From the NCBI RefSeq assembly GCF_963678975.1, contig NC_089274.1, forward strand, positions 27,033,053 to 27,097,052: a DNA stretch of 64,000 nucleotides, written 5' to 3'. The DNA is from Dysidea avara. Taxonomy: Eukaryota; Porifera; Demospongiae; Dictyoceratida; Dysideidae. Below are positions 46,215-58,234 of the stretch, piece by piece. Numbering within the stretch: position 1 is the first letter of the stretch; every line of letters starts with the position of its first letter. The notes beneath the pieces were generated by a model. It was not told where the DNA came from and searched no databases. It worked only from the letters and a program-made list of their open reading frames with translations. Position numbers and translations under genes: made by a program.

Positions 46215-49200
46215 TGTGTACTATAAATAATTAAGATAGTGAAATTAGTTGTCATTGAAATTTGGTCCAAACTTTGCATGGTCCAAATTTCTGATGCTAT
46301 ATACACTGCATTAAGGCCATTAAACTGTACACAAATGACTGGCACATTTGGTGATCATTGCAATGGTGAGTGTAGTCATGATCAAGTGACCTGATTATAC
46401 CACCTTATAAGTTCCTGGTCCTGGTGATAATCACTGAATTAGAACTGTACAACAATGTTGAAAATGATAACTGCAAACCAAGCAAGATTAAATTTACTGA
46501 CAGAGCAGAGTGGTTAATGTTCAATATGCTAATTAAAGGAAAGGGAAATTAGACATTAGTGATGAATATACTTGGCTGCCAGTCAATGTGTCTGTGTACT
46601 ATATAGCTAATACAGGGGAATAATATCCATGCTGGATTTTTCCAAGGTGGTTTCTGATTTGATAGTGAGTTATAGGTGCAGGAGTCTGGGGGTGCAGCTC
46701 CAGCTGCTGACAGATTTTGAACATTAAATACTCCAAAATTTACTAGATTTATGATTTCATGGGTAGTATAAGGAATGATAACAGAGAGAGTGTCTATAAC
46801 TCCAGTATGGTTCATCAAAAATGAGAACCCTGCACAAGTCCACAGGCTTCCCTTGAATTTACAGAAAGGGTGTTAATATGTTTTGGCTAACTTTCAAGGG
46901 GCTACTCAAAGTCACCACCTCCTAAAGTATTGACTCACTCAATCAGCACTTATATCATAAGTGTGAATTTACTATAATATTAGAAAGACTTGTGGCACTC
47001 ATTTTTAAGGCCCATACTGGAGCTCTCTCTTATCATTTACTCTTGGTATATGCTATTTTCAATACATGCTTTGTTCCCTTTAAGTCACAAAATGTTTATG
47101 GCTGTTCAGACATTAATATAGTGACCCAAATTAAAAACTTTAGATTTAGCTGCTAGTCTTGTATTTATATCATTCTCATGTAAAAATTGCATTCTCTAAT
47201 GAATGTTCTATTAGAATAGTTTTTTTAAATTTATTACTTTACAGATCATTGAACACAAGTGCAAGTATACATTAGGGAAATCAAAGAGGAAGAAAATACA
47301 AGATCTGAAAGTCAGCTGGCAACTAGTGCCAGTTGCCTTATTTACTACTTACTCACTTACTTATAATTACTTACATATACTTCAATATATTACAGTTACA
47401 TGAGTGGGGAAACTTACTACAATTTCTACAAGGACATAGCTAAAAATGCAAAGTACAATTATTATCAGTGTCAAAAGTATTTTAAAATGATCCCTTACAG
47501 TTTGCATTTGATAATAGGGAAGGAAAGGGATAAGTCAATGATTGGTAAGACTGCATGCCCTATTAGAATACATCTGACTGCTCTATTATAATATCTCAAC
47601 CTTTATAAAGACTTAAAAAGTATAGTAGGGGTATGTTGTGGCCTAGCTTGTTCTCCCTTAACTTTTGAGGACCAATGTAAGTTTCCTAATGCACTGTAGC
47701 TATACTCTGTTCCCGTTCACTCTGTACATTTGTGCTGCCAAACCAAGTGTTCCCACTGCAAACCCACAAGTTAAAATTTCAGAAGGGGTTTCTGGAACCA
47801 CAGGACCCCCCCCCAATACACCCCTGCTATATAGAGTGCCAAAGTACATGCTTAAGTCTGCATGTTCTCTAGAATGTGAGCCAAAGGGATGACCACTGAT
47901 CTTATTATAGTTGAAGCCACTATAATTATAGTATAACTTCAGAAATTGAAATGCCTTAAATTCATAGATTGATGCATGGTGAACAATTAACAAATTGTTT
48001 TTTGCTGCGCAGAAATCACAAATAACATCTTTAAACCCCATATCTGCACGAGATTCTGTAATGAATGAGAATGCATACTCTATAGCTCCTATATATAATA
48101 TATAGCAAAATTGTGAATTTGTATAATGGTTAGTTATTGGTACTTACACTCCCGTGCACCTACAGCTACAAAATGAAGATATTGGATAATGCCATGGCAC
48201 GCGGCATGTGTCTTAGAAGCCATGCATAGGTGGCAGATTATGAGGAGCCATGTGCCCCTTTTAGCTGTTAAAAACCAAGGCTGTAGCTATATAGCAGATA
48301 ATTTAAAAGTGCCCATACAGGTCATCCAATCCTATGCATGAAAGATGTATTGTATACACTGAGGGCACATGTGTTATTGCATAAGCTATACTTGTAGTCA
48401 GGCCTTGTGCTACAGTCTTGTAAGGAACAATGAAAATGGTTTAAAATAATGCTACATGTACACGTGATGGTGCGATATAATATACTCCAATAGAACACTC
48501 AGTGGATTAATGGTTCCATTTTGTAATAACAAGGACGGATTTAGGGGGTGCTTGGGATGCTGAAGCACCCCCTCCAAAATTTTATTATGTGCAAGCTATG
48601 AAGCTACGTAAGAAGCTTCTAAAAGTTGCAGTACAGATGCAATTGCATCTTATACGCATGCATGGGCAATGAAAAAGAGTAGGTGAATAGCTAATATTTT
48701 CTTGAGAGGGATTCAACTTATACTTTTGGTGTAAGACTTAGCCTAAAAGCTGCTAAAAATCGAAATACTCTAATAGAACAGTCAACTCCTCTAATAGAAC
48801 ATCCATTATGAAATTATAATGTTTTTCAAAAAGTTACCAGTGTGTTACACACTGGAAACTTCTTGAAAAACACTGTCTTCTTGACCTGTGCACTGCTATC
48901 TTACCATTGCTCCAAACATCCTGCCATATACTAATACTTTCTGAAAACAACTTCTGTCAAATTGTTTAATATCATAGTGAGTATTTTCAGTTGTTGCTCC
49001 AAACTTGATGCTTGGATTGACATGCTTAAGTAAAAAGTGAATTTCTTAACATGTATAAGGATTTAGCATCTAAGAACTGTTTGTTCTTGCTTTATCAGTA
49101 CCAAAGTTTCATACTACATTTATCTGATGAATCTCCCTTTTTTAGCATCAATTGAAGCTAATAAAATTTAAGAGTTTGCACTCCCAAACTTCTTGAAGCT

Positions 49201-50615
49201 CAACTTTATAAGCTCAAATGATACTGCAGCATTTACGCTGTCAGTGTGCCCGGGTTATAAGGGGGTTAGTTGTGGCCAAAAACTAGTTGTATATGTAAGT
49301 GACTGGACTCCAGTTGTAAAATATGGTGATGGGGCCATATATACCGATAGTTGTAAAAAGTCAGATTGAAATAGCAACAGAACAGTCTGTGGCTATAATA
49401 CAAGGCTGAAGTTATTTTTGTGTGCATTTTAAATCTCTACATGTGACTAAATGACCTCAATATCCAATCCTGTGTATTATCTTTGACAATGTATTGCCTT
49501 ATAATCCTGGTAACATTAATTTTAAAAGTGTAGTCTAGCTTTTCAACTAAAATTGCTTACAACTGAACTCATCCATCTTGTACCCACAATCTTTCAGTAC
49601 AATAGAGTATTTAGTTTAAAATAGCTTCCAGATTCAATCTTGTGATAGCTACATTCCAAAAATTTCCAGAGGGAGCATCACCCCAGACCCCCCCAGCTGT
49701 AAAATTCTACGTTTGTGTACTCTACAGTCAATACTTGTCCTCTCAAGCCCTCTCTTTATTGTTACTGTTTGGACATTATAGTTTGAGCCAACATACTAGC
49801 TATACCTTAAGCCGAGCAATACACTAAATTAAATTAGGAATTCTGTATATTGATGAATTTAGCATATACAAAATTTAGTAATTCGTGAATTGATGTAATC
49901 AATTAGCAAAAAACCAAAACTCTAAAATTGCTAAATTTAATGTACCACTAAATTCCAGTATTTCAAATACAAAATTAATGGCAAGTATTGATCATGTGTA
50001 GTTGATATTCATATCTTTCCCCTTCCTGTTCTTTAAGATGTAAAGAATAAATTTTTAGTTACTGGCTGTACCCTTTATATGATGGCTGCACCCTTTATGA
50101 CAGTTAGTATTACAACTGTTCTGGAATAATGGTATCATTTCATCATTATTACGCTTAGATGACTCATAATGCTTTACAAGCATTGTGAGTCACTAAACAA
50201 AGTGGCATCATTGATCAGTCAAAAATATTTATTATCAAATTTAATAATGAATAGGCTAAATTTGCAAAATTTTCCTGTGGGAGCATGCCCCCAGATAGAG
50301 CATGCGAAAGTGTGGTTCACACACTATACTACACATATAGCTAGTTGTATCAACCAGCTGTTGCTTTTCTTAGCAAACCAGCTTTTATAAATACCCCTGT
50401 AAGAACCCTCCTTCTGAAACCTAGATCCACCCTTGAATAAGTATGTCCCATCCAGTGTTGCCGGCATGACACAGATCTTCAGCTGGTATAATATAAAGCA
50501 GTAATATAGTATAGACATATATCTAGGCATAGGTTGCATTGAATACATTTAAACTATAATCTCAAGGGTCAAGACACAATTTCCCCTTGCTTTACTGTAG
50601 AATGTGGTTTGTCAC
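46215..50615. other. Non-coding stretch with repeat debris
   Basis: CTAATAGAACAGTC-type modules occur at 47577-47606 and 48764-48806. The second lies in a segment starting AAGGACGGATTTAGGGGG (48531), which resembles a degraded CAGGGGCGGATCC-family terminus. Related GGGAGCAT..CCCCCAGA words occur at 49670 and 50280. No host gene was recognised. Confidence 0.45.
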
Positions 50616-50619
50616 AGTA

Positions 50620-50807
50620 CAGTGGAACCTCGGCTATCTGAACCCCTTGGGACCAGGGATGGTCCATAAGCCTGAAAAGTGCATATCTCTGAAACTGTGT
50701 ATAAATAACATTTTTTAAATTTCAGTATATTAACTACCCTAATAGAACAGTCATTTGGTCAACCAAGAATCCGGACAAGTGGGATCCAGATAACTGAGGT
50801 TCCACTG
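50620..50807. mobile_element. pogo/Tigger-like MITE
   Basis: Ends CAGTGGAACCTCGGCTATCT and the complement of AGATAACTGAGGTTCCACTG are inverted, with TA on both sides (50618-50619, 50808-50809). CAGTGGAACCTC termini and a TA target are typical of pogo-type Tc1/mariner elements. It carries a CTAATAGAACAGTCA module inside. Confidence 0.85.
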
Positions 50808-50976
50808 TATATGATTCATATAAGAGAACAGTCCTTAGAACTACAGGCCATGCACACATGGACATAGTCAAACATATAATACATACAAAGGAGGTACAGT
50901 AAGTATATTGTCCAAGTTATAGCAATGCCAATATTGTGCCAGTCACCAGTTCATCTATTCTATTGGATGATTTGGA

Positions 50977-52344
50977 TTAACATATTCTAAAGAAAGCATA
51001 ATCATCCTTGACATACTGACAAGTTGGAATGACTTTGTAGAAATCTTGGAGACTAATAAAGTTAATCTGTCCCCATCCGGTGGATATACTATTGTGTACA
51101 ACTCTATTAGCGGACATGCCTGGAGTGATATAATCATATTTTACCATATAATTATGATGATAAGCATCGCTGATTTGATTGACCAATTGCAGGTGAAATC
51201 TTCCCTTCAGTGGCCAACTTAGTTGATCGTCATGTGGACCATTCATGAGACACAAGTAAACGGACAAGTGAGTACCTGAACAGTCACCAACCCCATTAGG
51301 ATATACAAGTAAGCGCATTTTGTAGCCATCGCTGTGTGTATAAAAGGCATTTGTGTACACGTATTTATCCTTGTTTAGCTTTGTGGAAACCTTCATGACC
51401 ACTGGAAGAGTTTGATTGCCAACTGAAGACACTGCAGCTAAGGCTGACAACTTCATGAACCAATTTGCACTGGCAATCGTCATTCCCCCACTTGGTGAAA
51501 AGTTTACACCTCTGTTGATAGCTTGATGTAAACAGATTTCCAAGGAGCTGATCCTATTGAGTGCACTTGCAAGATATTGTTTAGTACTGGTCAAATCTTG
51601 TTGCATAAATATAAGATGTTCTTCTGCATTCTGTTTGTTGTGTTTATTCTGGTCCTTTCGGAGGAACTCACTATCACAGCCCAGCTCATGATACTTGCAC
51701 TTGACAACTTCAAGTGGACATTCACTCATTATGTGACTATTCATAGCTTCACGGGGAATATTTGTGATTTTACCTTGAACCTTACAACCATTGGGGCATG
51801 GTATGGGAAGCTTAGAGCATTGCTTTAAGTGACTACTATCAGCAACATAGGTCATTTGGCAATATTCACAATCGATCCTACGACATGGACATTCATTCTC
51901 CAAATGACTTGGCAAATGTTGTCTCTGTACAGTCATCCCACACTCATTGGAACACTCCACTTCTTCAAACTGACAACCATCACTGCTGCTACTCAGATGA
52001 CGACAAACCGAATTTAATTTACCACTCCACATACAACCTTTATCCTTGTTGGTACAATAGACATCTAGATTTTTTACCTCACGGTCTATCTGTTTATTTG
52101 GGAAAGTGACAAACTTTTTATCCCGACACATTGGACACCCATTACCTGCGCGAGACCTTCGTTTCTTCACTTGAATAACGCAGGACTTACATAAGACGTG
52201 TCCGCAACACACCGTCAAATATGGGTCTCTGCTAGGAAATTGACATATCACACAAAACACGCGATCTGGTGGACTGCAAATAAACTGGTACTCGTATCCT
52301 CCGTGGTCTTTACCATAGCTACTATCTATGTCTTTACTAATCAT
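50977..52344 (-). CDS. RING / TRAF-zinc-finger / MATH protein, intact
   Basis: An intronless 455-residue frame. The RING C3HC4 uses C31, C34, C46 or C47, H49, C52, C55, C70 and C73 (CCGHVLCKSC, CPMC). About residues 85-255 are TRAF-type CCHC/HC zinc fingers (CNGC-like and CEYCQMTYVADSSHLKQC repeats). A short helical coiled-coil stretch follows (about 262-300, MQQDLTSTKQYLASALNR). Residues about 310-455 are a MATH/TRAF-C domain with SDGYKMRLLVYPNGVGDCSG, WPLKGRF and QYVKDDYAFF. This is the TRAF2/3/6-like plan. It is expected to trimerise, bind receptor tails through MATH and transfer ubiquitin through RING; neither was tested. Paralogues lie at 23963-25290 (about 50% identical by eye) and 59515-61570. 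Lack of introns in all suggests a retrocopy founder. Confidence 0.94.
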   Translation of the reverse strand: MISKDIDSSYGKDHGGYEYQFICSPPDRVFCVICQFPSRDPYLTVCCGHVLCKSCVIQVKKRRSRAGNGCPMCRDKKFVTFPNKQIDREVKNLDVYCTNKDKGCMWSGKLNSVCRHLSSSSDGCQFEEVECSNECGMTVQRQHLPSHLENECPCRRIDCEYCQMTYVADSSHLKQCSKLPIPCPNGCKVQGKITNIPREAMNSHIMSECPLEVVKCKYHELGCDSEFLRKDQNKHNKQNAEEHLIFMQQDLTSTKQYLASALNRISSLEICLHQAINRGVNFSPSGGMTIASANWFMKLSALAAVSSVGNQTLPVVMKVSTKLNKDKYVYTNAFYTHSDGYKMRLLVYPNGVGDCSGTHLSVYLCLMNGPHDDQLSWPLKGRFHLQLVNQISDAYHHNYMVKYDYITPGMSANRVVHNSISTGWGQINFISLQDFYKVIPTCQYVKDDYAFFRIC

Positions 52345-52559
52345 CAGGAATAAGAGAGGAAACCTCTACTGCTTGCTCAACTGAAAATTTCCCGCGAAAA
52401 TTACACGAATTAGAATGTACTTTCACCAATATATTAGAATACAGAATGAACACAATGAGGCGACGCTGAATGGTGCAAGTAGCACTAGTGTGCAGAAGGA
52501 TCTGCCGGGCGTGCTTGAGCATGTTTACTCTCTCTTTGTGCTATTCTGCAGGATGCTTT

Positions 52560-53060
52560 GGCAAACAAGACACCTTTGACTGATGATGAGCGACCTTTCT
52601 TGATTAACTAAAAAAAAAAAAACACCAGTTGATTTTTGACATGTTGAAAGCTGTCAAGGTACCTTCTGCTTTCCTCCACTACATCCAGTCATTCTACTCC
52701 CAGCTATCTGTGACTGTAATGAGCTAGGCTTGGGAAACTCAGTGACCCAATTCCATTTCAACGTGTTGTAGCTATTTCAAGATGACACTCTCCAATTGTG
52801 TTCTTACTAGTGTTTAATCCAATATTAAAATTGGCAGGGCCTTTAAATCAGTCCTGTGGCTACAAGTTTCAATTACCTGTGGAGGGAACTGACTGATTCT
52901 CCCACCTGTTGAGACCATTAATGCCGGATTAATATGAAGTGGTGCCTAGTTGGTACAAAGCACAAGTTGTTCAGTAATATGGATCTTGCAAGATTGTGTA
53001 CTGTGAGAAGTGTCTGAAGTAGTGAATCTTAACACTGTAGAATGGAAACCATGCTCCAAA
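52560..53060. other. Upstream flank of the RING/MATH gene, nothing recognised
   Basis: No conserved element or exon was seen apart from an A-run at 52609-52621. Confidence 0.4.
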
Positions 53061-53062
53061 AG

Positions 53063-53367
53063 CAATGGCGGATCCAGGATGGGGCATTTGGGGCAAATGC
53101 CCCCCCCCCCCCCCCCCCCCTTCAAGAAATTGCTCGAGATACTCTAATAGAGCAGTCAATTACTCTAATAAAGCAGTCACAATGTTCATGAGGCAGTGCA
53201 GCTTACTTATGAAGCTATAAATAGGATTTTATTTTACATAACATACGTGATATAATATATGTGGTAAAGGATAACTAGCTATTATTGTTGTTGTGACCTT
53301 TTTTTTGCTCTTCAACTTTTTTCAGCAAGGTGCCCCCCCCTCTTTCCAGACTCTGGATCCGCCCCTG
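53063..53367 (+). mobile_element. hAT-like MITE, CAGGGGYGGATCC family, copy 3
   Basis: Collinear with 37745-38070: CAATGGCGGATCCAGG start, long C-run, CTAATAGAGCAGTCA modules at 53135-53180, and a CTCTGGATCCGCCCCTG end. Flanks share AAAAG. It is immediately followed by another CAGGGGCG-type terminus. Confidence 0.82.
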
Positions 53368-53370
53368 AAA

Positions 53371-53690
53371 AGCAGGGGCGTACACAGAAATTTTGAAAAG
53401 GGGTTTCCACTACAGCTAAGTGACTGTTATATTAGAGTAGTTTATACTATCTTACTGCTCTATTAGAGTATCTCGATCTTTTCACCAAAATCATAATTCA
53501 AAAAAGTGTTATGAGTGTTGCTATCATGTTAGAAACTATTATTTAACTAAGATAAAAGTTTAAAATGCGTCCTGTTCCATGATAGATTCCAGATTCTGGA
53601 AACCTGAAGTTTCAATTTCTTAATGTTTTAAGTAGTGTCTAAAATCCAAAGGGGTTTCCTGAAACCCCCTGAAAAGAGCCAGAAAGTTTG
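53371..53690 (+). mobile_element. Second CAGGGGCG-type element, right end uncertain
   Basis: It starts CAGGGGCGTACACAGAAATT and contains CTCTATTAGAGTATCTCGAT at about 53457-53477. Near 53650, AAAGGGGTTTCCTGAAACCC mirrors part of the start. It joins LINE-derived sequence at about 53690, so it may be truncated. Confidence 0.55.
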
Positions 53691-55740
53691 TGCCACTTCA
53701 CGGCAACCCAGCAACCATAAAGGTTAATTGGAAGTCTTTATCCAAAATTAGTGGACTCTACAGAGCATTCAGTGAAAGGATATGCAGACGATGTTTCTAT
53801 TCTTTCTAATGACATTGATACCTGTGTATCTGTACTTTATTATTATTATTATTATTATTATTATACTGGGCAGACAGCACCAGCTGATTGTGCCCAGGGG
53901 ACAAGGTCTGTCCCAAACAATTACAAAAAAAATCAATAATTACAATAAAGCAGTATTGAGATAAATATCTAATTATTCCTGAAATAAATCTAGTGAGTTA
54001 GAATCAATATCATGTTGAGGGAGATAATTCCATTCTCTTATTGTTCTAGGGAAGAAACTGTTCATGTAGGCATCTGTTGTGATATGTGTAAAATGGATTG
54101 ATGATGATGAATTCTTGTGTTTGTGGAAATCGCAGTGAAATAATTAAGAATTTTTAGAGCTAAAAGGCCATTAATAGATTTGTACAGCAAGGTAAGACGC
54201 ATCCTTTTACGACGGTGTTGTGATGTAGGCCAATTGAGGCTTTGTAACATGGTGGTAACACTGTGACTGAAATTATAGTAACTAAACTTATTAAAATTAA
54301 AGTGAATAAAATTATTAAATTATAGTACAAGTGGTAACACTTGTACTTCAAACTGTTGACCAGAGCAGGTGACTTAGATTTGTCATTTAAACCCGCAAAT
54401 TGTGTCCTACTTGTTCGATGGCATTAAGCATTTAAGAAAAGGCATACTTTATCAAAGGGCACCACTAGATCAATTACAGAAGGAGGCACAAAGTTTTTGG
54501 ACAAACTCATTGATGTTTCACTAAGTGCCACTAAGAAATAAGTGATTCATAGCATATCTTATGGAATTGTTAGCAACAACTGATGGTTTGTCCATCCATG
54601 GAGAATACAAACTTTGGATCTATAGAAATTATATTCTTTCCCTTCTACATTTCCACCTGAGTATTAATGCAGGTACACAATCTACTATATCAAAGATGGA
54701 ATCTATGGTTGCCTGCTACTTGAAGAAGTGGCTACATCTCCCGAGGAGTGCCACCCAAGTAATTCTTTATTACCCGGGAGTTTGCTGTCCCAGTGTGTCA
54801 TATATATCTAGGGAAGCCAAATTCAGTCTACTTTCTCGTGTCATTGTTTCCTTTGACCCTCAGCTCCATGAGTTGGGCTTACATCTGCAGTTGGGGAAAA
54901 TTTTTCTGCAAGTGTAAGACCATGAGTACTCCATCTTAATGACTGCCAAGAAACAACTTACCACTTTACTATTAGCTCGATATACGGCGTCTATACGTAA
55001 AAGCCAAACATCAACTATTTAAGTAATACCATATCTCACTGTGAGGATCACCTCCAAACACTTTCAGTTCAGTGTAAATTTGATGATTCAGCTAAGCTGG
55101 AAACTACTTGTGGATCTTGGAATCATTTGTTGTCAGGATTCCATCCAGGGCAATTATCCTTTCTTCTATGGGCATCATCTGACAGTGTAGTGCACGATGT
55201 GTCTTATGTGATTCCCCACGTCCCACCACTGCCCATGTTTTGAAAAGCTGCCCAGTGGCTTTGTCACAGAATAGATACACTTACCGGCATAATTTGGTGC
55301 TGCAGTGTTTGGCATCCCTTGAAAATCTACCATTTATTCGAGTTTTATGCTGACCTTCCAAACCTATAAGCCAGTGTGTCACCTCCAGCCTTACCTGTCC
55401 ATTAGATTCAGAACACTATCTTCAGTCAGCCAGGTCATGTAAACAACAAAGTAAAGTATCAGCAATTGTTAGCAGAATTGGATTGCCTGAACATTTGCAA
55501 CTATTACGAAACTCTCAAAGTCAGTGTTTTGGGCCATGCACTATCACCATTTCTGTGTAAAGAACTTATGGAGCCTGTTATATTATACACCAGGATACAT
55601 TAGTGTCAAAAGCAGCTCTAAGGAAAGTTCTGGATGATGTTTTATGGCAGTGCATTACGGCTTCCCGAATATTTATGGCTCAGAATTGCTGCGAGTGGTT
55701 CCCAGCCTCCCCAGACTGACTTTCTTTGTAATTTAGTGTA
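53690..55740 (+). mobile_element. LINE-like reverse transcriptase (family L3), decayed and interrupted
   Basis: The plus strand reads LIGSLYPKLVDSTEHSVKGY followed by ADDVSILSND, which includes the catalytic YADD. After the inserted LINE (53838-54341) it continues with GDLDLSFKPA and SYLFDGIKHL. At 54561-54917 come a long block with IHGEYKLWIYRNYILSLLHF and KKWLHLPRSATQVILYYPGV, then CPVALSQNRYTYRHNLVLQC near 55250 and a C-terminal part to about 55700. Several frame changes separate these blocks. The same C-terminus is at 28530-29265. Only the part from the YADD box onward survives. It is non-LTR by gene order and lack of integrase. Confidence 0.75.
53838..54341 (-). mobile_element. 5'-truncated LINE inserted in LINE L3, with target duplication
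   Basis: The minus strand encodes LNWPTSQHRRKRMRLTLLYK, then FFPRTIREWNYLPQ and a stop near 53990. A 3' UTR ending CTGGTGCTGTCTGCCCAGTA and a (TAA)n tail at 53838-53865 follow. TGTACTT occurs at both edges (53831-53837, 54342-54348), a clean target duplication. This is the RT C-terminus and tail of an L2/CR1-like LINE. Confidence 0.85.
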
Positions 55741-55749
55741 CATGCATGC

Positions 55750-56630
55750 ATACTTATTTATTTTGTAAATACTCTCTTAACACTCCCATGCCCACACAGG
55801 TATTAATTCACTAACCCTGTTTGGTGGTTGCATGTAACCAAGGACTCATTTATGTACTTTTTGTGTCTCATTCAATAATGATGGTTCATTTCTGGATATA
55901 GTATATAGCTTGCATGGAATGTGGTCAGTATAGTGTTACCAAAGATTTGCAGTGTTGTCACAGTCTAGAATGGCTAACTATGTCAGTCTGTTCAGTCCAG
56001 TATAGCTGCAGCTGCTCTAACTGCTACTGTTATTTCTTGTGGCCAGGAATCACTCAGTAATGGAGGACATTGATGTACTCTAATGGAACAATCTCCATTT
56101 TGTGTGTACTCTATTGCTAGCTCTCCTGTATAGCTATGAGCTACTTGTTTTGGCCGACATTGAAGGTGGCCGAGTCTCACCACTGAATTAATAGCCACCA
56201 TTTGTTGGTCTTGTAAAGAAAATGTAACAAGAATCAGTCAATAGGCAAGACAAATTTGATGAAAGTCCACAATATTGGCTTTGATTGTGGTCACAAATCT
56301 CCAGCTACACCATATATTTTCTCGCCTTCCTGCAAATCATTTAGCTACCATTGTCCTTCAGTTAGATTTGCATAGCCTTGTTCATTGGGTTTTACTTTCA
56401 CTGTGGTCACAGATTGTATGTAGCATTGTGGTGATTGCAGTGACATGCCTTGGCTAAACTTCGCAGTGATTTAGTGCATGTCATCCAAATATCTCAGTGC
56501 AAATTTACTTTTGCTGATCGTGAGTTTTTTTCAGATACCACTGTGCGCACAATGCTTATCTTGCATGTTGATATTGAACCATAACATAAAGCACACATTG
56601 TTTTAGTTTGAGAAATACATTGCATCACTA
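55750..56630. other. No gene recognised
   Basis: Unique-looking AT-rich DNA; open frames are short and without domains. Confidence 0.45.
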
Positions 56631-56632
56631 TA

Positions 56633-57038
56633 CAGTGGAACCTCAGTTATCCGGACTCCACTTGTCCGGATTTTCAGTTAACCGACACTGTGAAAAAAGA
56701 GGGATATAAGATGGTATTTCCAGTGGCTTATTGAATACAAAAAAGCTTGGTATAACCTGTATTATACTAACAATCCCATGTAAGGCTTTAGTTAATGTGT
56801 TAAACATACTGAAACCATATATGTGATGGTATAGTGTGGGCATTATATCAGTATATAAGCTATTTCAAGTATTGTGGTAATTAAACTGAAACCATACATG
56901 CAATAGTATAGCATGCATTATACTAAAGTATAAGATGAGTATAATACAGGGTTTATATTAAGGCTTATTTGTATTCAATAAGCCACTGGAAATACCATAT
57001 TATATCCCACCTTTTTCACAGTGCGAACTACGGAAATG
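56633..57038. mobile_element. Hairpin element with a pogo-like left end
   Basis: It starts TACAGTGGAACCTCAGTTAT at 56631, like the pogo MITE at 50620. The inner part (56677-57038) is an inverted repeat with arms GACACTGTGAAAAAAGAGGG, GGTATTTCCAGTGGCTTATT and their complements. The expected GGTTCCACTGTA right end is missing and the sequence passes into a CTCTATTAGAGTATA module. Confidence 0.6.
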
Positions 57039-57422
57039 ACTGCTCTATTAGAGTATATTCTATTAGGGTAGTGACTGCACCTGCACTGCACCTGTGGTAT
57101 AGGTCACTATGTGATACAGGTGGTAATGCTTTTGTGTTAACAGTACTCAGCAGGGGCAGTGGAGTAGGCCAAAGTGTGGGGGAGCCATGCAGCTATGGCA
57201 ATGAAATTAAAGTTTCATATAGTAGAGTGTGTAGGTGCTATACTAAATTTGACTGCTCTATTAGAGTACGAATCTTGATCTTCCATTATAGTCTCCCCCT
57301 GTTCTCACCTATGGTTCTCAGAGCAGATTGAACTACTGAAAATTGAATTTCCATGAACAATTGCTTTATGCATAGGCATATGCATGGGGTATAGGAATCT
57401 AGGAAGTACTCTAGAAAGGATT

Positions 57423-57720
57423 TGTGAATGCATCAAGTAAAAACCAGGCCTTCAGATCACTCAACTAAAAACACTTTTTAAATTGTAATTAACTTTAATA
57501 CATATTCATGGTCTATTCACTGTAAAAATTTTGTACAAATTGAATGTACCATGTCCATGTATCAAGTAAATTTGTACCACTGTTCATTTTCAATTATACC
57601 ACTATAAATAGCATGCATCCAGTGAATATGTCTCGGTAAGACTTGATCTCGGTCTAAAACAGTTTATTTCTCTAAAATGGTTTGTGTGTGAAGGCCTGAT
57701 TTTTATTTGATGCGTTCACA
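57423..57720. mobile_element. Inverted-repeat MITE, 32-bp ends
   Basis: TGTGAATGCATCAAGTAAAA and the following ACCAGGCCTTCA match the complement of the right end (TGAAGGCCTGATTTTTATTT, GATGCGTTCACA) with few mismatches. The interior is AT-rich and non-coding. No target duplication was identified. Confidence 0.7.
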
Positions 57721-57743
57721 CTTGCTGTCACGAAAATAAAATT

Positions 57744-58230
57744 ACTGTTGAACCTCTAATCTGTAATCCAGAATCCTCTCTAATCCGACCAAAATGTCAT
57801 TTACAGTACCAACACTTTTGTATAGAAAAAAATTCTCTGTAATCTGACACCTCTGTACTCTGTAATCCAATGTAAAATTTGATTCCCTATAGACTTGGAA
57901 ATACATTGTTTTCAACATTTGTAATCTGACAGAGAATGATAACAGCATTAAAAACAATCACAGAAAATAATTTTTAAGCAACCAAAGCATTTAATTGGTT
58001 GACAATAAAAAAAAGTTGTAAATTCTAAACTTAATTCATGTTATAAACCTTGTGTGATCTATTTTACCTGTAATTTACTGCATAATCTGACATAATTCTA
58101 GATATTGTACAATGTCAGATTACAGAGGTAACTAATTGATAATCCAACAACCTCGATCGAGGTTCCTTAACTATGATCCAGCAAATTTATGGCTGCATTG
58201 AGCATCAGATTAGAGAGATTTGACTACACT
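57744..58230. mobile_element. Degraded pogo-like element
   Basis: The left end TACTGTTGAACCTCTAATCT and right AGATTAGAGAGATTTGACTA are loosely inverted, and repeated TAATCTGACA/TAATCCGACC words run through the interior. Such 'pair of TAATCCG' words are typical of old pogo/Tigger MITEs. Ends are too diverged to be sure. Confidence 0.4.
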
Positions 58231-58234
58231 CTCT

